Position numbers and translations under genes: made by a program. A DNA stretch of 64,000 nucleotides from Martinezella tropici (GTDB lineage: Bacteria; Pseudomonadota; Alphaproteobacteria; Rhizobiales; Rhizobiaceae), in contig NZ_VNIP01000009.1 in assembly GCF_008370325.1 (NCBI RefSeq), positions 124,001 through 188,000 on the forward strand, in the 5' to 3' direction. Positions 32,087 through 40,848 of the stretch are shown here, one piece after another (the first letter of the stretch is position 1; each line of letters starts with the position of its first letter). The notes under the pieces were generated by a model that saw only the letters and a list, made by a program, of their open reading frames with translations, made no database searches and was not told the DNA's origin.

Positions 32087-33943
32087 TCAGTACACGCGTG
32101 CCTTCGGCTCGATCTTGTGCGGATCGATGCCTTCGGCGATCAGGTCGGTGTGAACGGGACGGTAGTCCAGCTTCACGTCGCCTGCCTCGTTGACCCAGGC
32201 AAGCGTATGCTTGCGCCAGATTTCGTCGTTACGGCCGGCGAACTTGCCCTCGGTATAGTCCTCGCGGGCGTGCGAGCCGCGGCTTTCCTTGCGGGCCTCG
32301 GCGCCATAGATCGTCGTGATGGCGTTGGCCATCAGATTGTGCAGTTCCAGCGTTTCGACGAGGTCGGAATTCCAGATCAGCGAGCGGTCGGTGACCTTGA
32401 TGTCGGGCATTTCCTTCCAGATTTCCGAAAGGCGGCGGCAGCCGGATTCCAGCGATTCCTGGGTGCGGAACACGGCCGCGTCTTCCTGCATGGCGCGCTG
32501 CATCTTCTCGCGCAGTGCTGCCGTCGGCGTCGAGCCGCTGGCGTGGCGCAGGCGGTCGAAGCGTTCCATGATCTTGTCGCAGGCAGCGACATTGACCGGT
32601 GGAACCGGGCTGTTGCGGTCGATGACCTGGCCGGCGCGGATGGCGGCGGCACGGCCGAAGACCACAAGGTCGATCAGCGAGTTGGAACCGAGGCGATTGG
32701 CGCCATGCACCGATGCGCAGCCGGCTTCGCCGACGGCCATCAGGCCCGGCAGCACGCGCTCGGGATTGTTGCTGTCGGCGTTGAGCACTTCGCCCCAGTA
32801 GTTCGTGGGAATGCCGCCCATATTGTAGTGAACGGTCGGAAGCACGGGGATCGGATCGCGGGTCACGTCGACGCCGGCGAAAATGCGGGCGCTCTCGGAA
32901 ATGCCGGGAAGGCGCTCGTGCAGCACGGCCGGATCGAGATGATCGAGATGCAGGAAGATGTGGTCCTTGTTCTTGCCGACGCCGCGTCCCTCGCGGATTT
33001 CCAGCGTCATGCAGCGCGAAACGACGTCACGCGAGGCAAGGTCCTTCGCCGAAGGCGCATAGCGCTCCATGAAGCGCTCGCCCTCGGAATTGACGAGATA
33101 GCCGCCTTCCCCGCGCGCGCCTTCGGTGATGAGACACCCCGAACCGTAGATGCCGGTCGGATGGAACTGCACGAACTCCATGTCCTGCAACGGCAGGCCT
33201 GCACGGGCCACCATGCCGCCGCCGTCGCCGGTGCAGGTATGAGCCGAGGTCGCCGAGAAATAGGCGCGGCCATAGCCGCCGGTCGCCAGCACCACCATCT
33301 TGGCGGCGAAGCGATGGATCGTGCCGTCGTCGAGGCACCAGGCAACGACACCAGTGCAGCGGCTGCCATCATCGGACATGATGAGGTCGAGCGCGAAATA
33401 TTCGATGAAGAATTCGGCGTTGTTGCGCAGCGATTGGCCATAGAGCGTGTGCAGGATGGCATGGCCGGTACGGTCGGCGGCAGCGCAGGTGCGCTGTACC
33501 GGCGGTCCCTCGCCGAAATTCTGCATATGGCCGCCGAACGGGCGCTGATAGATCTTGCCCTCTTCGTTACGCGAGAAGGGCACGCCGTAGTGCTCGAGCT
33601 CGTAAACGGCCTTCGGCGCTTCCATGACCATATACTGCATGGCATCGACGTCGCCGAGCCAGTCGGAGCCCTTGACGGTATCGTAGAGATGCCACTGCCA
33701 GCTGTCCGGCGTCATGTTCTGCAGCGAGGCGGCAATGCCGCCCTGGGCTGCGACGGTGTGCGAACGGGTGGGGAAGACCTTGGTGATGCAGGCGGTGCGG
33801 AAGCCCTGTTCGGCCATGCCGAGCGTGGCGCGCAGACCCGCGCCGCCGGCCCCGACGACGATCACGTCATAGGAGTGGTCGATATACTTATAGGCTTTCC
33901 CGTTCTGAGCGGGTCCATTCTGAGCAGAAGAGTTCGGTGCCAT
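32087..33943 (-). CDS. sdhA: Succinate dehydrogenase flavoprotein subunit
   Basis: Oxidises succinate to fumarate with covalently bound FAD. The 618-residue product has [14 protein letters not shown] at the FAD fold, the flavin-linking histidine in [12 protein letters not shown], and the substrate-site segment [22 protein letters not shown]. The N-terminal 18 residues (Asn/Gln/Gly-rich) are a short extension before [14 protein letters not shown]. It starts 7 bp after the sdhD stop. Confidence 0.98.
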   Translation of the reverse strand: MAPNSSAQNGPAQNGKAYKYIDHSYDVIVVGAGGAGLRATLGMAEQGFRTACITKVFPTRSHTVAAQGGIAASLQNMTPDSWQWHLYDTVKGSDWLGDVDAMQYMVMEAPKAVYELEHYGVPFSRNEEGKIYQRPFGGHMQNFGEGPPVQRTCAAADRTGHAILHTLYGQSLRNNAEFFIEYFALDLIMSDDGSRCTGVVAWCLDDGTIHRFAAKMVVLATGGYGRAYFSATSAHTCTGDGGGMVARAGLPLQDMEFVQFHPTGIYGSGCLITEGARGEGGYLVNSEGERFMERYAPSAKDLASRDVVSRCMTLEIREGRGVGKNKDHIFLHLDHLDPAVLHERLPGISESARIFAGVDVTRDPIPVLPTVHYNMGGIPTNYWGEVLNADSNNPERVLPGLMAVGEAGCASVHGANRLGSNSLIDLVVFGRAAAIRAGQVIDRNSPVPPVNVAACDKIMERFDRLRHASGSTPTAALREKMQRAMQEDAAVFRTQESLESGCRRLSEIWKEMPDIKVTDRSLIWNSDLVETLELHNLMANAITTIYGAEARKESRGSHAREDYTEGKFAGRNDEIWRKHTLAWVNEAGDVKLDYRPVHTDLIAEGIDPHKIEPKARVY

Positions 33944-33950
33944 GATGCAA

Positions 33951-34331
33951 TTATCCTACGAACGCGATCTTCAGAATGGCGAAAAGACAGAGCCCCGCCA
34001 CCACGACCGCGAAGAACGTGTTGAGCATGAGAAGGACGATCTTGCCGAATTCGCCGTGGACATAGTCCTCGATGATGACCTGCATGCCGATCTTCATATG
34101 GATGATGGCGGAGATCACCATCAGGCCGAAGATGACGGCGACGAGCGGGTTCGAGATCGCATGCACGACTTCGGCGTAGGGCGCGCCGGCATAGATCATC
34201 AAGAAGATGACGAAGAAGAGAAAGAGCGGAACGTTGGCAACGGCGGTCAGGCGCTGGCGCCAGAAATGATCGGTGCCTTCCTTGGCGGAACCGAGACCGC
34301 GGACTTTGCCCAGAGGAGTGCGCATATCCAT
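33951..34331 (-). CDS. sdhD: Succinate dehydrogenase membrane anchor subunit
   Basis: Membrane anchor of complex II that helps bind quinone and haem b. Product of 126 residues with three hydrophobic helices (about 28-50, 58-78, 92-118); the first follows the conserved [23 protein letters not shown], and the haem-ligand histidine is probably in the VHAISNPL or [13 protein letters not shown] region. Second gene of the operon, preceded by a 65-bp gap that holds a dispersed repeat. Confidence 0.93.
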   Translation of the reverse strand: MDMRTPLGKVRGLGSAKEGTDHFWRQRLTAVANVPLFLFFVIFLMIYAGAPYAEVVHAISNPLVAVIFGLMVISAIIHMKIGMQVIIEDYVHGEFGKIVLLMLNTFFAVVVAGLCLFAILKIAFVG

Positions 34332-34348
34332 GAGAAATATCCTTTAAA

Positions 34349-34393
34349 GCATGACCCCGAAAGGCGCCTAAGCGCTTCCGGGAACGATCATGC
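34349..34393. repeat. RIME-like palindromic repeat inside the sdh operon
   Basis: A 45-bp element bounded by GCATGA and TCATGC, with an imperfect inner stem (CCCGAAAGGCGC against GCGCTTCCGGG). It fills most of the sdhC-sdhD gap. Its layout and shared sequence blocks match the first palindrome of the element at 42922-42971, and both look like the dispersed intergenic repeats common in rhizobial genomes. Confidence 0.65.
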
Positions 34394-34396
34394 CAA

Positions 34397-34795
34397 TCAA
34401 CCCAGCCGTATGACGGTGCCGATGATCCAGACCAGCGCGGTCAGACAGATCGAAGCGATGAGCGTGGCCTTGGCCATCTTCGTCGAGACGGCGGGATCGA
34501 AACCGTACCCGAGGTCCCAGACGAAATGGCGCAGGCCGCCGATCATATGGTGCAGCAGCGCCCAGGTGTAGCCGAGCAGGATGATGCGGCCGATGATCGT
34601 GCCCATGATCCAGTTGACCAGCTCGAAATAGCCCTGGCCCGTCGCCGCGGCGATCAGCCACCAGGCGACCAGCAGCGTGCCGAAGTAGAGCGCGCCACCG
34701 GTGATGCGGTGGACGATCGACATGACCATGGTGGGGATGGGTTTGTAGATTTGCAGATGCGGCGACAGAGGCCGGTTTTGTGTGACGTTCGCCAT
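34397..34795 (-). CDS. sdhC: Succinate dehydrogenase cytochrome b556 subunit
   Basis: Haem-binding anchor of complex II. Product of 132 residues: NRPLSPHLQIYKPIPTMVMS and SIVHRITGGALYFGTLLVAW match the SdhC signature, and the haem histidine is in LLHHMIGGLRHFVWDLG. Three membrane helices are visible. It is the first gene of sdhCDAB; the 300-bp gap upstream (34796-35095) must carry the sdh promoter and contains an imperfect inverted repeat at 34842-34876. Confidence 0.96.
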   Translation of the reverse strand: MANVTQNRPLSPHLQIYKPIPTMVMSIVHRITGGALYFGTLLVAWWLIAAATGQGYFELVNWIMGTIIGRIILLGYTWALLHHMIGGLRHFVWDLGYGFDPAVSTKMAKATLIASICLTALVWIIGTVIRLG

Positions 34796-34841
34796 CAGAA
34801 CCTCGCGGCGTTACGATACGCTTAGAACCCGGTGATCCGGG

Positions 34842-34876
34842 GCAACGCGCGCACAGGGACATGCAGTGTGCGTTGC
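34842..34876. promoter_or_regulatory. Imperfect inverted repeat upstream of sdhC
   Basis: GCAACGC-GC-GCACA and TGTGCGTTGC are complementary apart from a 2-base bulge, around an 11-base loop. They lie about 50-80 bp upstream of the sdhC ATG, where a regulator of the operon or a leader hairpin would be expected. No regulator is recognised. Confidence 0.35.
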
Positions 34877-35060
34877 ATCATTGCGACCATTAATCACCCA
34901 GACGCCTATCGACAAGCACAATTGATGCCTGCTTCGAATTTAATCGATTCGGATCGCTCTGCACTTTAGCGAGTATGCAGAGACGAGCTTTCCAATCCGG
35001 GCATTTACCATTTCATCAACCCTTGCGTGGACTTCGCTGCGATCTTGGCGCAATCTGTCG

Positions 35061-35076
35061 TTAAGTTTTCATTAAC
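35061..35076 (+). promoter_or_regulatory. CtrA-type box upstream of the exported protein gene
   Basis: TTAA-GTTTTCA-TTAAC fits the full CtrA consensus TTAA-N7-TTAAC. It lies 20 bp upstream of the ATG at 35096. CtrA is the cell-cycle master regulator of alphaproteobacteria. Position so close to the start would suit repression or a very short leader. Confidence 0.55.
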
Positions 35077-35095
35077 CGACCGAAGCGGAGCGATC

Positions 35096-35494
35096 ATGAA
35101 GCCGCATCTTTTCAAGGCAGCAGTGCTCGTTTTAGCGGCAGCCACTCTTTCCTTCGCGCCGGCCTCGGCGGGCGACTACCGCCAGTGGCATCACCGCAAC
35201 CATTCCGGCATCGTGCGCCTGAACCAGATTTCGACCCCGCAGCGTACCGGGCAGCAGCAGCCGGACAGAATCATTTTCATGGAACGGCATGAAGCGGCAA
35301 GCGCCGGCACCTATGCCGGCACGGCGGATGTCTACCAGGCCAATGGAGGAACCTATGTGCTGGGCTATGGCGGCTATAATCCCTATGCCCGCCCCGCCAC
35401 GGCCCAGCTGAAGCCGAAGGCGAAAGTCATCGATGTCCGCTATGCCGACAACCCCTGCTCATACGAAGCGGGCGTCTGCGTTATCCGGCACTGA
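35096..35494 (+). CDS. Small exported protein of unknown function
   Basis: Product of 132 residues with a clear signal peptide (KAAVLVLAAATLSFAPASA, cut near residue 25). The mature part is rich in Tyr, Gly and His (DYRQWHHRNHSG, YVLGYGGYNPYARP) and ends with a cysteine pair, CSYEAGVCVIRH, that could form a disulfide. The start has GGAG 6 bases upstream. No family recognised. It is isolated, divergent from sdh, and has a CtrA-type box directly upstream. Confidence 0.8.
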   Translation: MKPHLFKAAVLVLAAATLSFAPASAGDYRQWHHRNHSGIVRLNQISTPQRTGQQQPDRIIFMERHEAASAGTYAGTADVYQANGGTYVLGYGGYNPYARPATAQLKPKAKVIDVRYADNPCSYEAGVCVIRH

Positions 35495-35500
35495 CGGTCT

Positions 35501-36151
35501 TTAACCGGCAAGAAATCGCCAAACCGTCGTTTTCTTGACTTCGCTATCCTCGAGCGCGCGCGTGACGGGCACTTGATAGATTGCCCGCGCCTCCAGGCGG
35601 TCCTTCGGAAGATAGGCCCTGCCGGGATCTCCGACCAGAACCAGCCTCCCCTCACCGACCAGTTGCCGTAGCCAGGGAACGAGGCTCGCAGCAAAATCGC
35701 GATCGTAGAAGACGTCGCCGGCAAGGATGACGTCCGCATCCACAGTGCGGTCGATAATGTCATCGCCGGAGAAATCGATGGTGACGCCGTTTTCAACGGC
35801 ATTGAGCCGGATCGCCGTACCCGCCCAGGGATCAATATCGACGGCCAATACATGGCTTGCGCCCGCGCGCTTGGCCGCAATAGCGACAAGCCCGGAACCG
35901 CTGGCAAAATCCAGCACGGTTTTGCCGGTCACGGTTTCCGGATGGTCGAGAATATAGCGCGCCAGGCCCTGGCCGCCGGCCCAGGCGAAGGCCCAGAACG
36001 GCGGCGGCAGGCCGATCTCTTCCAGCTCGTCCTCCGTCCTTAGCCACAGTTCATGCGCTTCGCTTGCAAGATGCAGGCGGATTTCCGGTACATGCGGCGG
36101 GGCCATCAGACTGGTATTGTTGCGGATGAAACTCTCAGGATCGGTTTTCAC
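35501..36151 (-). CDS. METTL20-type protein-lysine methyltransferase
   Basis: Class I SAM-dependent methyltransferase of 216 residues. SAM-binding VLDFASGSGLVAIAAKRAGA, the acidic VLAVDIDPWA, and the post-I motif AGDVFYDRDFA, whose DxFYDxD form is shared with METTL20/ETFBKMT, the enzyme that methylates the electron-transfer flavoprotein beta subunit. An Agrobacterium homologue of that group modifies ETF-beta and ribosomal L7/L12. GTG 36151 has AAAGGA 5-6 bases upstream and gives MKTDPESFIRNN; an ATG at 36217 is less likely. It lies 17 bp after the EVE gene. Confidence 0.8.
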   Translation of the reverse strand: MKTDPESFIRNNTSLMAPPHVPEIRLHLASEAHELWLRTEDELEEIGLPPPFWAFAWAGGQGLARYILDHPETVTGKTVLDFASGSGLVAIAAKRAGASHVLAVDIDPWAGTAIRLNAVENGVTIDFSGDDIIDRTVDADVILAGDVFYDRDFAASLVPWLRQLVGEGRLVLVGDPGRAYLPKDRLEARAIYQVPVTRALEDSEVKKTTVWRFLAG

Positions 36152-36168
36152 GAGGTCCTTTAGCCGGA

Positions 36169-36600
36169 TCAGACCGGTGGATTGTCCAAACCGCCCATGC
36201 GGCAGACTTCGAGCCATTCCTCATCCGTCACCGGCTGCACGGAAAGCCGCATGGAGGTGACGAGCGCCATCTGCGAAAGCTTCGGATTGGCCTTGATATC
36301 CTTGAGGGTCACCGGATTTGGCATGTCACGCACGGCGCGGATGTCGACGCATTCCCAGCGCGGATCGTCCTTGGCGGTCGAATCCGGATGCGCCAGCGCG
36401 CAGACCTCGACAATGCCGACGACCTCCAGCCCGTCATTGGAGTGATAGAAGAAACCCTTGTCGCCGATCTGCATGGCCCGCATGTTGTTGCGGGCGAGAT
36501 AGTTGCGCACGCCGGTCCACTCGGTGCCTTTTGCGCCGGCATCCTTCTGCTGCTGCCAGGACCAGGAGGACGGCTCGGATTTATAAAGCCAGTGCGCCAT
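36169..36600 (-). CDS. EVE domain protein
   Basis: Product of 143 residues, the whole of which is one EVE (PUA-like) domain: MAHWLYKSEPSSWSWQQQ, GVRNYLARNNMRAMQIGDKG, FFYHSNDGLEVVGIVEV. EVE domains of this type bind modified bases in DNA or RNA. The gene is between a YciI-like gene (3 bp upstream) and the methyltransferase (17 bp downstream), so the three are probably one transcript. Confidence 0.93.
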   Translation of the reverse strand: MAHWLYKSEPSSWSWQQQKDAGAKGTEWTGVRNYLARNNMRAMQIGDKGFFYHSNDGLEVVGIVEVCALAHPDSTAKDDPRWECVDIRAVRDMPNPVTLKDIKANPKLSQMALVTSMRLSVQPVTDEEWLEVCRMGGLDNPPV

Positions 36601-36603
36601 CTC

Positions 36604-36897
36604 TCATGCCTCCGGATTGTTGAAGACCCAATTGAACGGCTTGATCTCGACGCTCTCGAACAAGCCGGCCTTCGTGTAGGGATCGGCATCGGCAATCGTC
36701 TTGGCCACCTCGATGTTCTCGGCATCGACGACCACGAGGCTGCCGTTCGGCTTACCTTCGGCGTCCATGAACGGACCTGCCATCTTCAGCGTTCCTTCGA
36801 CATTGAGCTTGTTCAGATGCTCCAGATGCGCAGGGCGCGTCTCCATGCGAACATTCAGATGACCGGGCTTGTCCTTGCAGACAAAGGCGAAAAGCAT
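36604..36897 (-). CDS. YciI family protein
   Basis: Product of 97 residues with the YciI-like ferredoxin fold: MLFAFVCKDKPGHLNVRM, RPAHLEHLNKLNVEGTLKMAGPF, then GSLVVVDAENIEVAKTIADADPY with the conserved His and Asp that define the family's proposed active site. No partner domain is fused. It leads a short cluster with the EVE and METTL20-type genes. The biochemical role of single-domain YciI proteins is mostly unknown. Confidence 0.92.
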   Translation of the reverse strand: MLFAFVCKDKPGHLNVRMETRPAHLEHLNKLNVEGTLKMAGPFMDAEGKPNGSLVVVDAENIEVAKTIADADPYTKAGLFESVEIKPFNWVFNNPEA

Positions 36898-36961
36898 GGT
36901 TTAATTCTCCCAAGAAAGTCGAAATATTGATGGCGATGGATAAGGCCTTACTTGCGGGACG

Positions 36962-37396
36962 TCATCTCGTTTCTGCGCGAAGAGGGTTGATGATATCCAG
37001 ACCCCAAAAGTCTTTTTCGTTGTCCGTGGCCAAAACACAGTCATTCACGACCGCTATAGAGGCAATAATCATATCAAAGGCGTTTCTTGGGCGCCCAATC
37101 GACCGCCCTTCGGCCATGAGTTGTGCCCAGATCAATCCAGCGCGCTCGTCAAAAGGAAGGATTCGCCCGGAAAATACTGCCTGCGGCCCTGCAGAGCTTG
37201 AAAACCATGCTTCCAGCAAACTACGCCTGCGACCCACCGGCATGATCAAAATACCGCGTCGAATCTCGGCCACCACGAGAGATGGAACAAATAAATCATC
37301 ATCCGCTTGCTCCGCATACCATACCAGAAGCGCCTTCGAAGGCTCCGGTTTGATCGCATTGCTAACAATGTTGGTATCCAGCAAGTAGCGCGTCAC
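36962..37396 (-). CDS. vapC: PIN-domain toxin, VapC family
   Basis: Putative metal-dependent endoribonuclease of 144 residues. The PIN acidic residues are all visible: D7 (LLDTNIVS), E44 (VAEIRRG), D108 (AFDMIIA) and D125 (LATDNEKDF). The start overlaps the stop of the gene upstream by 4 bp (ATGA), the usual antitoxin-toxin arrangement. It is closest in form to the FitB/VapC subgroup. The cassette sits between yciI and gpsA. Confidence 0.9.
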   Translation of the reverse strand: MTRYLLDTNIVSNAIKPEPSKALLVWYAEQADDDLFVPSLVVAEIRRGILIMPVGRRRSLLEAWFSSSAGPQAVFSGRILPFDERAGLIWAQLMAEGRSIGRPRNAFDMIIASIAVVNDCVLATDNEKDFWGLDIINPLRAETR

Positions 37397-37692
37397 AGAT
37401 CGATCTCGCGCGGCTCGGTCCGCAGCCGTTCGAGATCCAGTTCAGCATCTTCGAGAGGAAAACTTCTGAGCGCGGCAATGACGCCGCCCTTTTTTGAAGG
37501 CTCTTTCGAGATCGTCTTAGTAACGACATCACGAATACGGGCCGCTTCGGCACCATCCTCTGCCAAATGCCGTGCCAGCGATCGAAGGAGCGCCTTATCC
37601 TCATCGAGCCCCAGCACCTCGAATCGCGCCAGACCGCGCTCGCCGAGGCGGGTGCGGTAGTTCTCGACTGCGCGCTTTTGCGAACTGCTCAT
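37393..37692 (-). CDS. Antitoxin partner of the PIN toxin
   Basis: Product of 99 residues beginning MSSSQKRAVENYRTRLGERG. The N-terminal part (LARFEVLGLDEDKALLRSLARHLAED, about 20-46) looks like a short DNA-binding strand-helix-helix region; the charged C-terminus (DAELDLERLRTEPREIDL) would wrap the toxin. No strong family match comes to mind, so identity rests on context. The second of two tandem ATGs is preferred because AGGAGG is 5 bases before it. Direct repeats lie just upstream. Confidence 0.75.
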   Translation of the reverse strand: MSSSQKRAVENYRTRLGERGLARFEVLGLDEDKALLRSLARHLAEDGAEAARIRDVVTKTISKEPSKKGGVIAALRSFPLEDAELDLERLRTEPREIDL

Positions 37693-37704
37693 CATTGCCT
37701 CCTG

Positions 37705-37725
37705 TATATCCAGTAATATATCCAG
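37705..37725. promoter_or_regulatory. Direct repeats upstream of the antitoxin gene
   Basis: TATATCCAG occurs at 37705-37713 and again at 37717-37725, a 12-bp period, inside the 52-bp gap between gpsA and the antitoxin ATG. This gap must hold the promoter, so the repeats are a likely autoregulatory operator. On the minus strand the intervening TATATTAC could serve as a -10 element. Confidence 0.5.
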
Positions 37726-37744
37726 AGCAGCACCACTATTCAAG

Positions 37745-38734
37745 TTATTCCGTGGTGATCGGCCGCGTCATCAATTGCCCAATCGCGGTCGTTATGTCGA
37801 GCTTGCCGTCGATGATGGCGGAAACCGCGTCGGTGATCGGCATGTCGATGCCGAGTTCGTCGGCGAGCCGCGCGGCGACGGAAGCGGCATAGGCGCCTTC
37901 GACCAGCGCGCCATGCGTCGGATCGGCAGCCTTGCCTTCACCCAGCGCGATACCGAATCGCAGGTTACGGGATTGATGGCTGGTGGCCGTCAGCACGAGG
38001 TCGCCGAGGCCGGAAAGCCCGCGCACGGTTTCAGCCTTGCCGCCCTTGGCCGCGACGAAGCGCGACATCTCGGCAAGGCCGCGGCTGATCAGCGCGGCAC
38101 GCGCAGAATCGCCGATGCCCCGTCCCTCGACGATGCCGCAGGCAATCGCGAGAACATTCTTCAAGGCACCACCGAGCTGCACGCCGATGCGGTCATCCGA
38201 CGCATAGAGACGGAAGGTCGGGCCGGAAATCGCCTGCGCAAGCCTTTCGGCGACAGTCATGTCGGCGGCGGCGATCGCCATGGCTGTCGGCAGCCCGTTG
38301 GCGATATCGGAGGCAAAGCCCGGCCCGGAGAGAACGGCGATGGCATGCTCCGGCAGCTCACGCTCCAGCATGTCGGTCAGGAGATCGCCGGAAACCTTGT
38401 CGATACCCTTGGCACAGGTGACGACGACGGCATCCTTGGCGAGATAAGGCCCATAATGGCGGGCAGCATCGGCCTGTGCCTGCGAGGGCATGGCGAAGAG
38501 AACGATGCCGGCGTTGGAAACGGCATCCGCCTCGGCCGAAAACCGTAGCGAATCCGGCAGCTCGATCCCGGGCAGCACGGCATCATGCATGCGATCGGCG
38601 GCAAGATCCGCCATCAACCCGGCTTTCCGCCCGACGAGGGTGACGTCGCTGCGGCCGGTCAATGCGATGACGGCTGCGAGCGCCGTGCCGAAAGCGCCGG
38701 CGCCGATGACTGCGATCTGCTCGTTGCCACTCAT
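37745..38734 (-). CDS. gpsA: Glycerol-3-phosphate dehydrogenase [NAD(P)+]
   Basis: Makes sn-glycerol-3-phosphate from dihydroxyacetone phosphate for phospholipid synthesis. Product of 329 residues: [16 protein letters not shown] at the nucleotide fold, [27 protein letters not shown], and the catalytic lysine in [15 protein letters not shown]. GpsA's start overlaps the tsaD stop by 4 bp (ATGA), so the pair is translationally coupled. Confidence 0.97.
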   Translation of the reverse strand: MSGNEQIAVIGAGAFGTALAAVIALTGRSDVTLVGRKAGLMADLAADRMHDAVLPGIELPDSLRFSAEADAVSNAGIVLFAMPSQAQADAARHYGPYLAKDAVVVTCAKGIDKVSGDLLTDMLERELPEHAIAVLSGPGFASDIANGLPTAMAIAAADMTVAERLAQAISGPTFRLYASDDRIGVQLGGALKNVLAIACGIVEGRGIGDSARAALISRGLAEMSRFVAAKGGKAETVRGLSGLGDLVLTATSHQSRNLRFGIALGEGKAADPTHGALVEGAYAASVAARLADELGIDMPITDAVSAIIDGKLDITTAIGQLMTRPITTE

Positions 38735-39828
38735 GCCTTTGCTCCTCGTTTGCCGTGTCCGAGCAGGGTTTCCGCCTTCTGATCCAGCGGCCAGCGCGAG
38801 CGCGGCTGCACATCGAGGTCGTCAGGCGCCGCCCCAGTTGCCATGCGCTCCAGTCCCGCCCAGGCGATCATGACCGCATTGTCCGTACACAATCTCAATG
38901 GCGGCGCGATGAAGCGGAAACCGTTGGCATCGCAAAGTTCCTGCAGCGTGCGGCGCAGCTCGAGATTGGCGGCGACACCGCCCGCCACCACCAGTGACGG
39001 CCTTTCCTCAGTCTTCGGAAATTCCGTCTTGAAGCGCTGCAGGCCGCGGCCGATCCGATCCTTCAGCGTGCGCGAAATCGCCTTTTGGAATGAGGCGCAG
39101 ATATCGGCGATATCCTGCTCCGTGACGGGCGCGATCGCCGTCGCGGCTTGCCGCACCGCCGTCTTCAGGCCAGAAAAGGAAAAATCGAGGCGCGTCTCGC
39201 CGACCAGCGGCCGCGGCAGATCGAACCGGTCCGGATTGCCGTTTTTCGCGGCAGCTTCCACTGCCGGGCCGCCGGGATAGGGCAATCCCAACAGCTTCGC
39301 CGTCTTGTCGAAAGCTTCGCCGAGCGCATCGTCGATCGTCGTGCCCCAGCGCTCGTATTCGCCGACACCGCGCACCAGGATCAGCTGCGTATGGCCGCCG
39401 GAGACGAGCAGCATGAGGTAGGGAAATGCAAGTCCGTCCGTCAGCCGCGCCGTCAGGGCATGGCCTTCCAGATGGTTGATGGCGTATAATGGCTTGCCGG
39501 TGGCGCGCGAAATCGCCTTGCCGGTCATCAGCCCGACGAGCAGGCCGCCGATAAGGCCCGGGCCGGATGTGGCGGCAATGGCATCGACGTCTGAGAGCGA
39601 CACATTGGCGCGTTTCAATGCCTCGTCGATCAGCGTATCCAGCGCCTCGACATGCGCCCGCGCAGCGATTTCCGGCACGACGCCGCCATAGGCGCTATGC
39701 TCGTCCAGCTGGCTGAGAACGACATCGGAACAGACCGTCGGCGTGCCGTCATCCCGTCGCTCGACAATGGCCGCAGCGGTTTCGTCGCAGCTTGTTTCGA
39801 TACCGAGAATGCGAAGAACGGATGCCAT
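38731..39828 (-). CDS. tsaD: tRNA N6-threonylcarbamoyladenosine transferase
   Basis: Transfers threonylcarbamoyl to A37 of ANN-decoding tRNAs, with TsaB and TsaE. Product of 365 residues with [17 protein letters not shown] at the start, the metal-binding histidines in [13 protein letters not shown], the substrate segment [13 protein letters not shown], and [15 protein letters not shown]. First gene of the tsaD-gpsA pair; divergent from hemC with 84 bp between the starts. Confidence 0.97.
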   Translation of the reverse strand: MASVLRILGIETSCDETAAAIVERRDDGTPTVCSDVVLSQLDEHSAYGGVVPEIAARAHVEALDTLIDEALKRANVSLSDVDAIAATSGPGLIGGLLVGLMTGKAISRATGKPLYAINHLEGHALTARLTDGLAFPYLMLLVSGGHTQLILVRGVGEYERWGTTIDDALGEAFDKTAKLLGLPYPGGPAVEAAAKNGNPDRFDLPRPLVGETRLDFSFSGLKTAVRQAATAIAPVTEQDIADICASFQKAISRTLKDRIGRGLQRFKTEFPKTEERPSLVVAGGVAANLELRRTLQELCDANGFRFIAPPLRLCTDNAVMIAWAGLERMATGAAPDDLDVQPRSRWPLDQKAETLLGHGKRGAKA

Positions 39829-39912
39829 GGAGAAAGTTCGTTGCCTACAGGTCGATTGCGGTAAAGCGGAAATATGGTTACGGGAACTGTCGGTAACAAC
39901 GGATCAAAGCGG

Positions 39913-40842
39913 ATGCAAACAAAACCTTTCCGGATCGGCACGCGCGGCAGCCCACTGGCGCTCGCCCAGGCGCGAGAAGCGCGCGACCGCCTGATGGCGG
40001 CCCACGGCCTTCCGGAGGAGATGTTCGAAATCGTCGTTCTCACTACCAAGGGCGACCGCATCACCGACCGCTCTCTGGCGGCAATCGGCGGCAAGGGTCT
40101 GTTCACGGAAGAGCTGGAAGAGAAGCTGACCTCGGGCGATCTCGACTTCGCCGTGCACTCGGCCAAGGATATGGCGACGAAGCTGCCGCAGGGACTGGCG
40201 CTCACCGCTTATCTGCCGCGCGAGGACATCCGCGATTCCGTCATCGGCCGCACCGCGCCGAAATTGATCGAGCTGCCGCACGGCGCAACCGTCGGCTCGG
40301 CGTCGCTGCGCCGCCAGGCGCTGATCCGCCGCCTGCGCCCCGATATCAATGTCATCACCTTTCGCGGCTCGGTCCAGACCCGGCTCCGCAAGCTGGAAGA
40401 AGGACAGGCCGACGCGACCTTGCTGGCGCTCGCCGGCCTGAAGCGGCTCGGCATGGTCGAGGTCATCACTGATATTCTCGATCCGGACGAATTCCCGCCG
40501 GCACCCGCACAAGGCGCAATCGCCATCGAGAGCCGGATCGACGATATCAGGATGAACGACCTGCTTGCCGCCGTCAATGACGGACCAACCTTCGACGCGG
40601 TATCCTGCGAGCGCGCCTTCCTGGCCGCGCTCGACGGCTCCTGCCGTACGCCGATAGCCGGCTACGCAATCTGCGAAGGCGACCATCTGCGCTTCTTCGG
40701 CATGATCCTCACTCCGGACGGCAAGCAGGTGCATACGACCACCATCGAGGGCCACCGGCGCGATGCCGAGGCACTCGGCATCAATGCCGGCCAGGCGATT
40801 CGCGCCGAGGCCGGCAGCACCTTCTTCGAAGACTGGACCTGA
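39913..40842 (+). CDS. hemC: Porphobilinogen deaminase (hydroxymethylbilane synthase)
   Basis: Condenses four porphobilinogens to hydroxymethylbilane in haem and corrin synthesis. Product of 309 residues from ATG 39913 ([20 protein letters not shown]): the ALxxKD-type [12 protein letters not shown] and the dipyrromethane-cofactor cysteine C244 in [11 protein letters not shown] are present. An open frame from ATG 39874 adds 13 unlike residues; neither start has a strong ribosome site. First of hemC-hemD-mitofilin-hemY. Confidence 0.97.
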   Translation: MQTKPFRIGTRGSPLALAQAREARDRLMAAHGLPEEMFEIVVLTTKGDRITDRSLAAIGGKGLFTEELEEKLTSGDLDFAVHSAKDMATKLPQGLALTAYLPREDIRDSVIGRTAPKLIELPHGATVGSASLRRQALIRRLRPDINVITFRGSVQTRLRKLEEGQADATLLALAGLKRLGMVEVITDILDPDEFPPAPAQGAIAIESRIDDIRMNDLLAAVNDGPTFDAVSCERAFLAALDGSCRTPIAGYAICEGDHLRFFGMILTPDGKQVHTTTIEGHRRDAEALGINAGQAIRAEAGSTFFEDWT

Positions 40843-40848
40843 CGAAAG

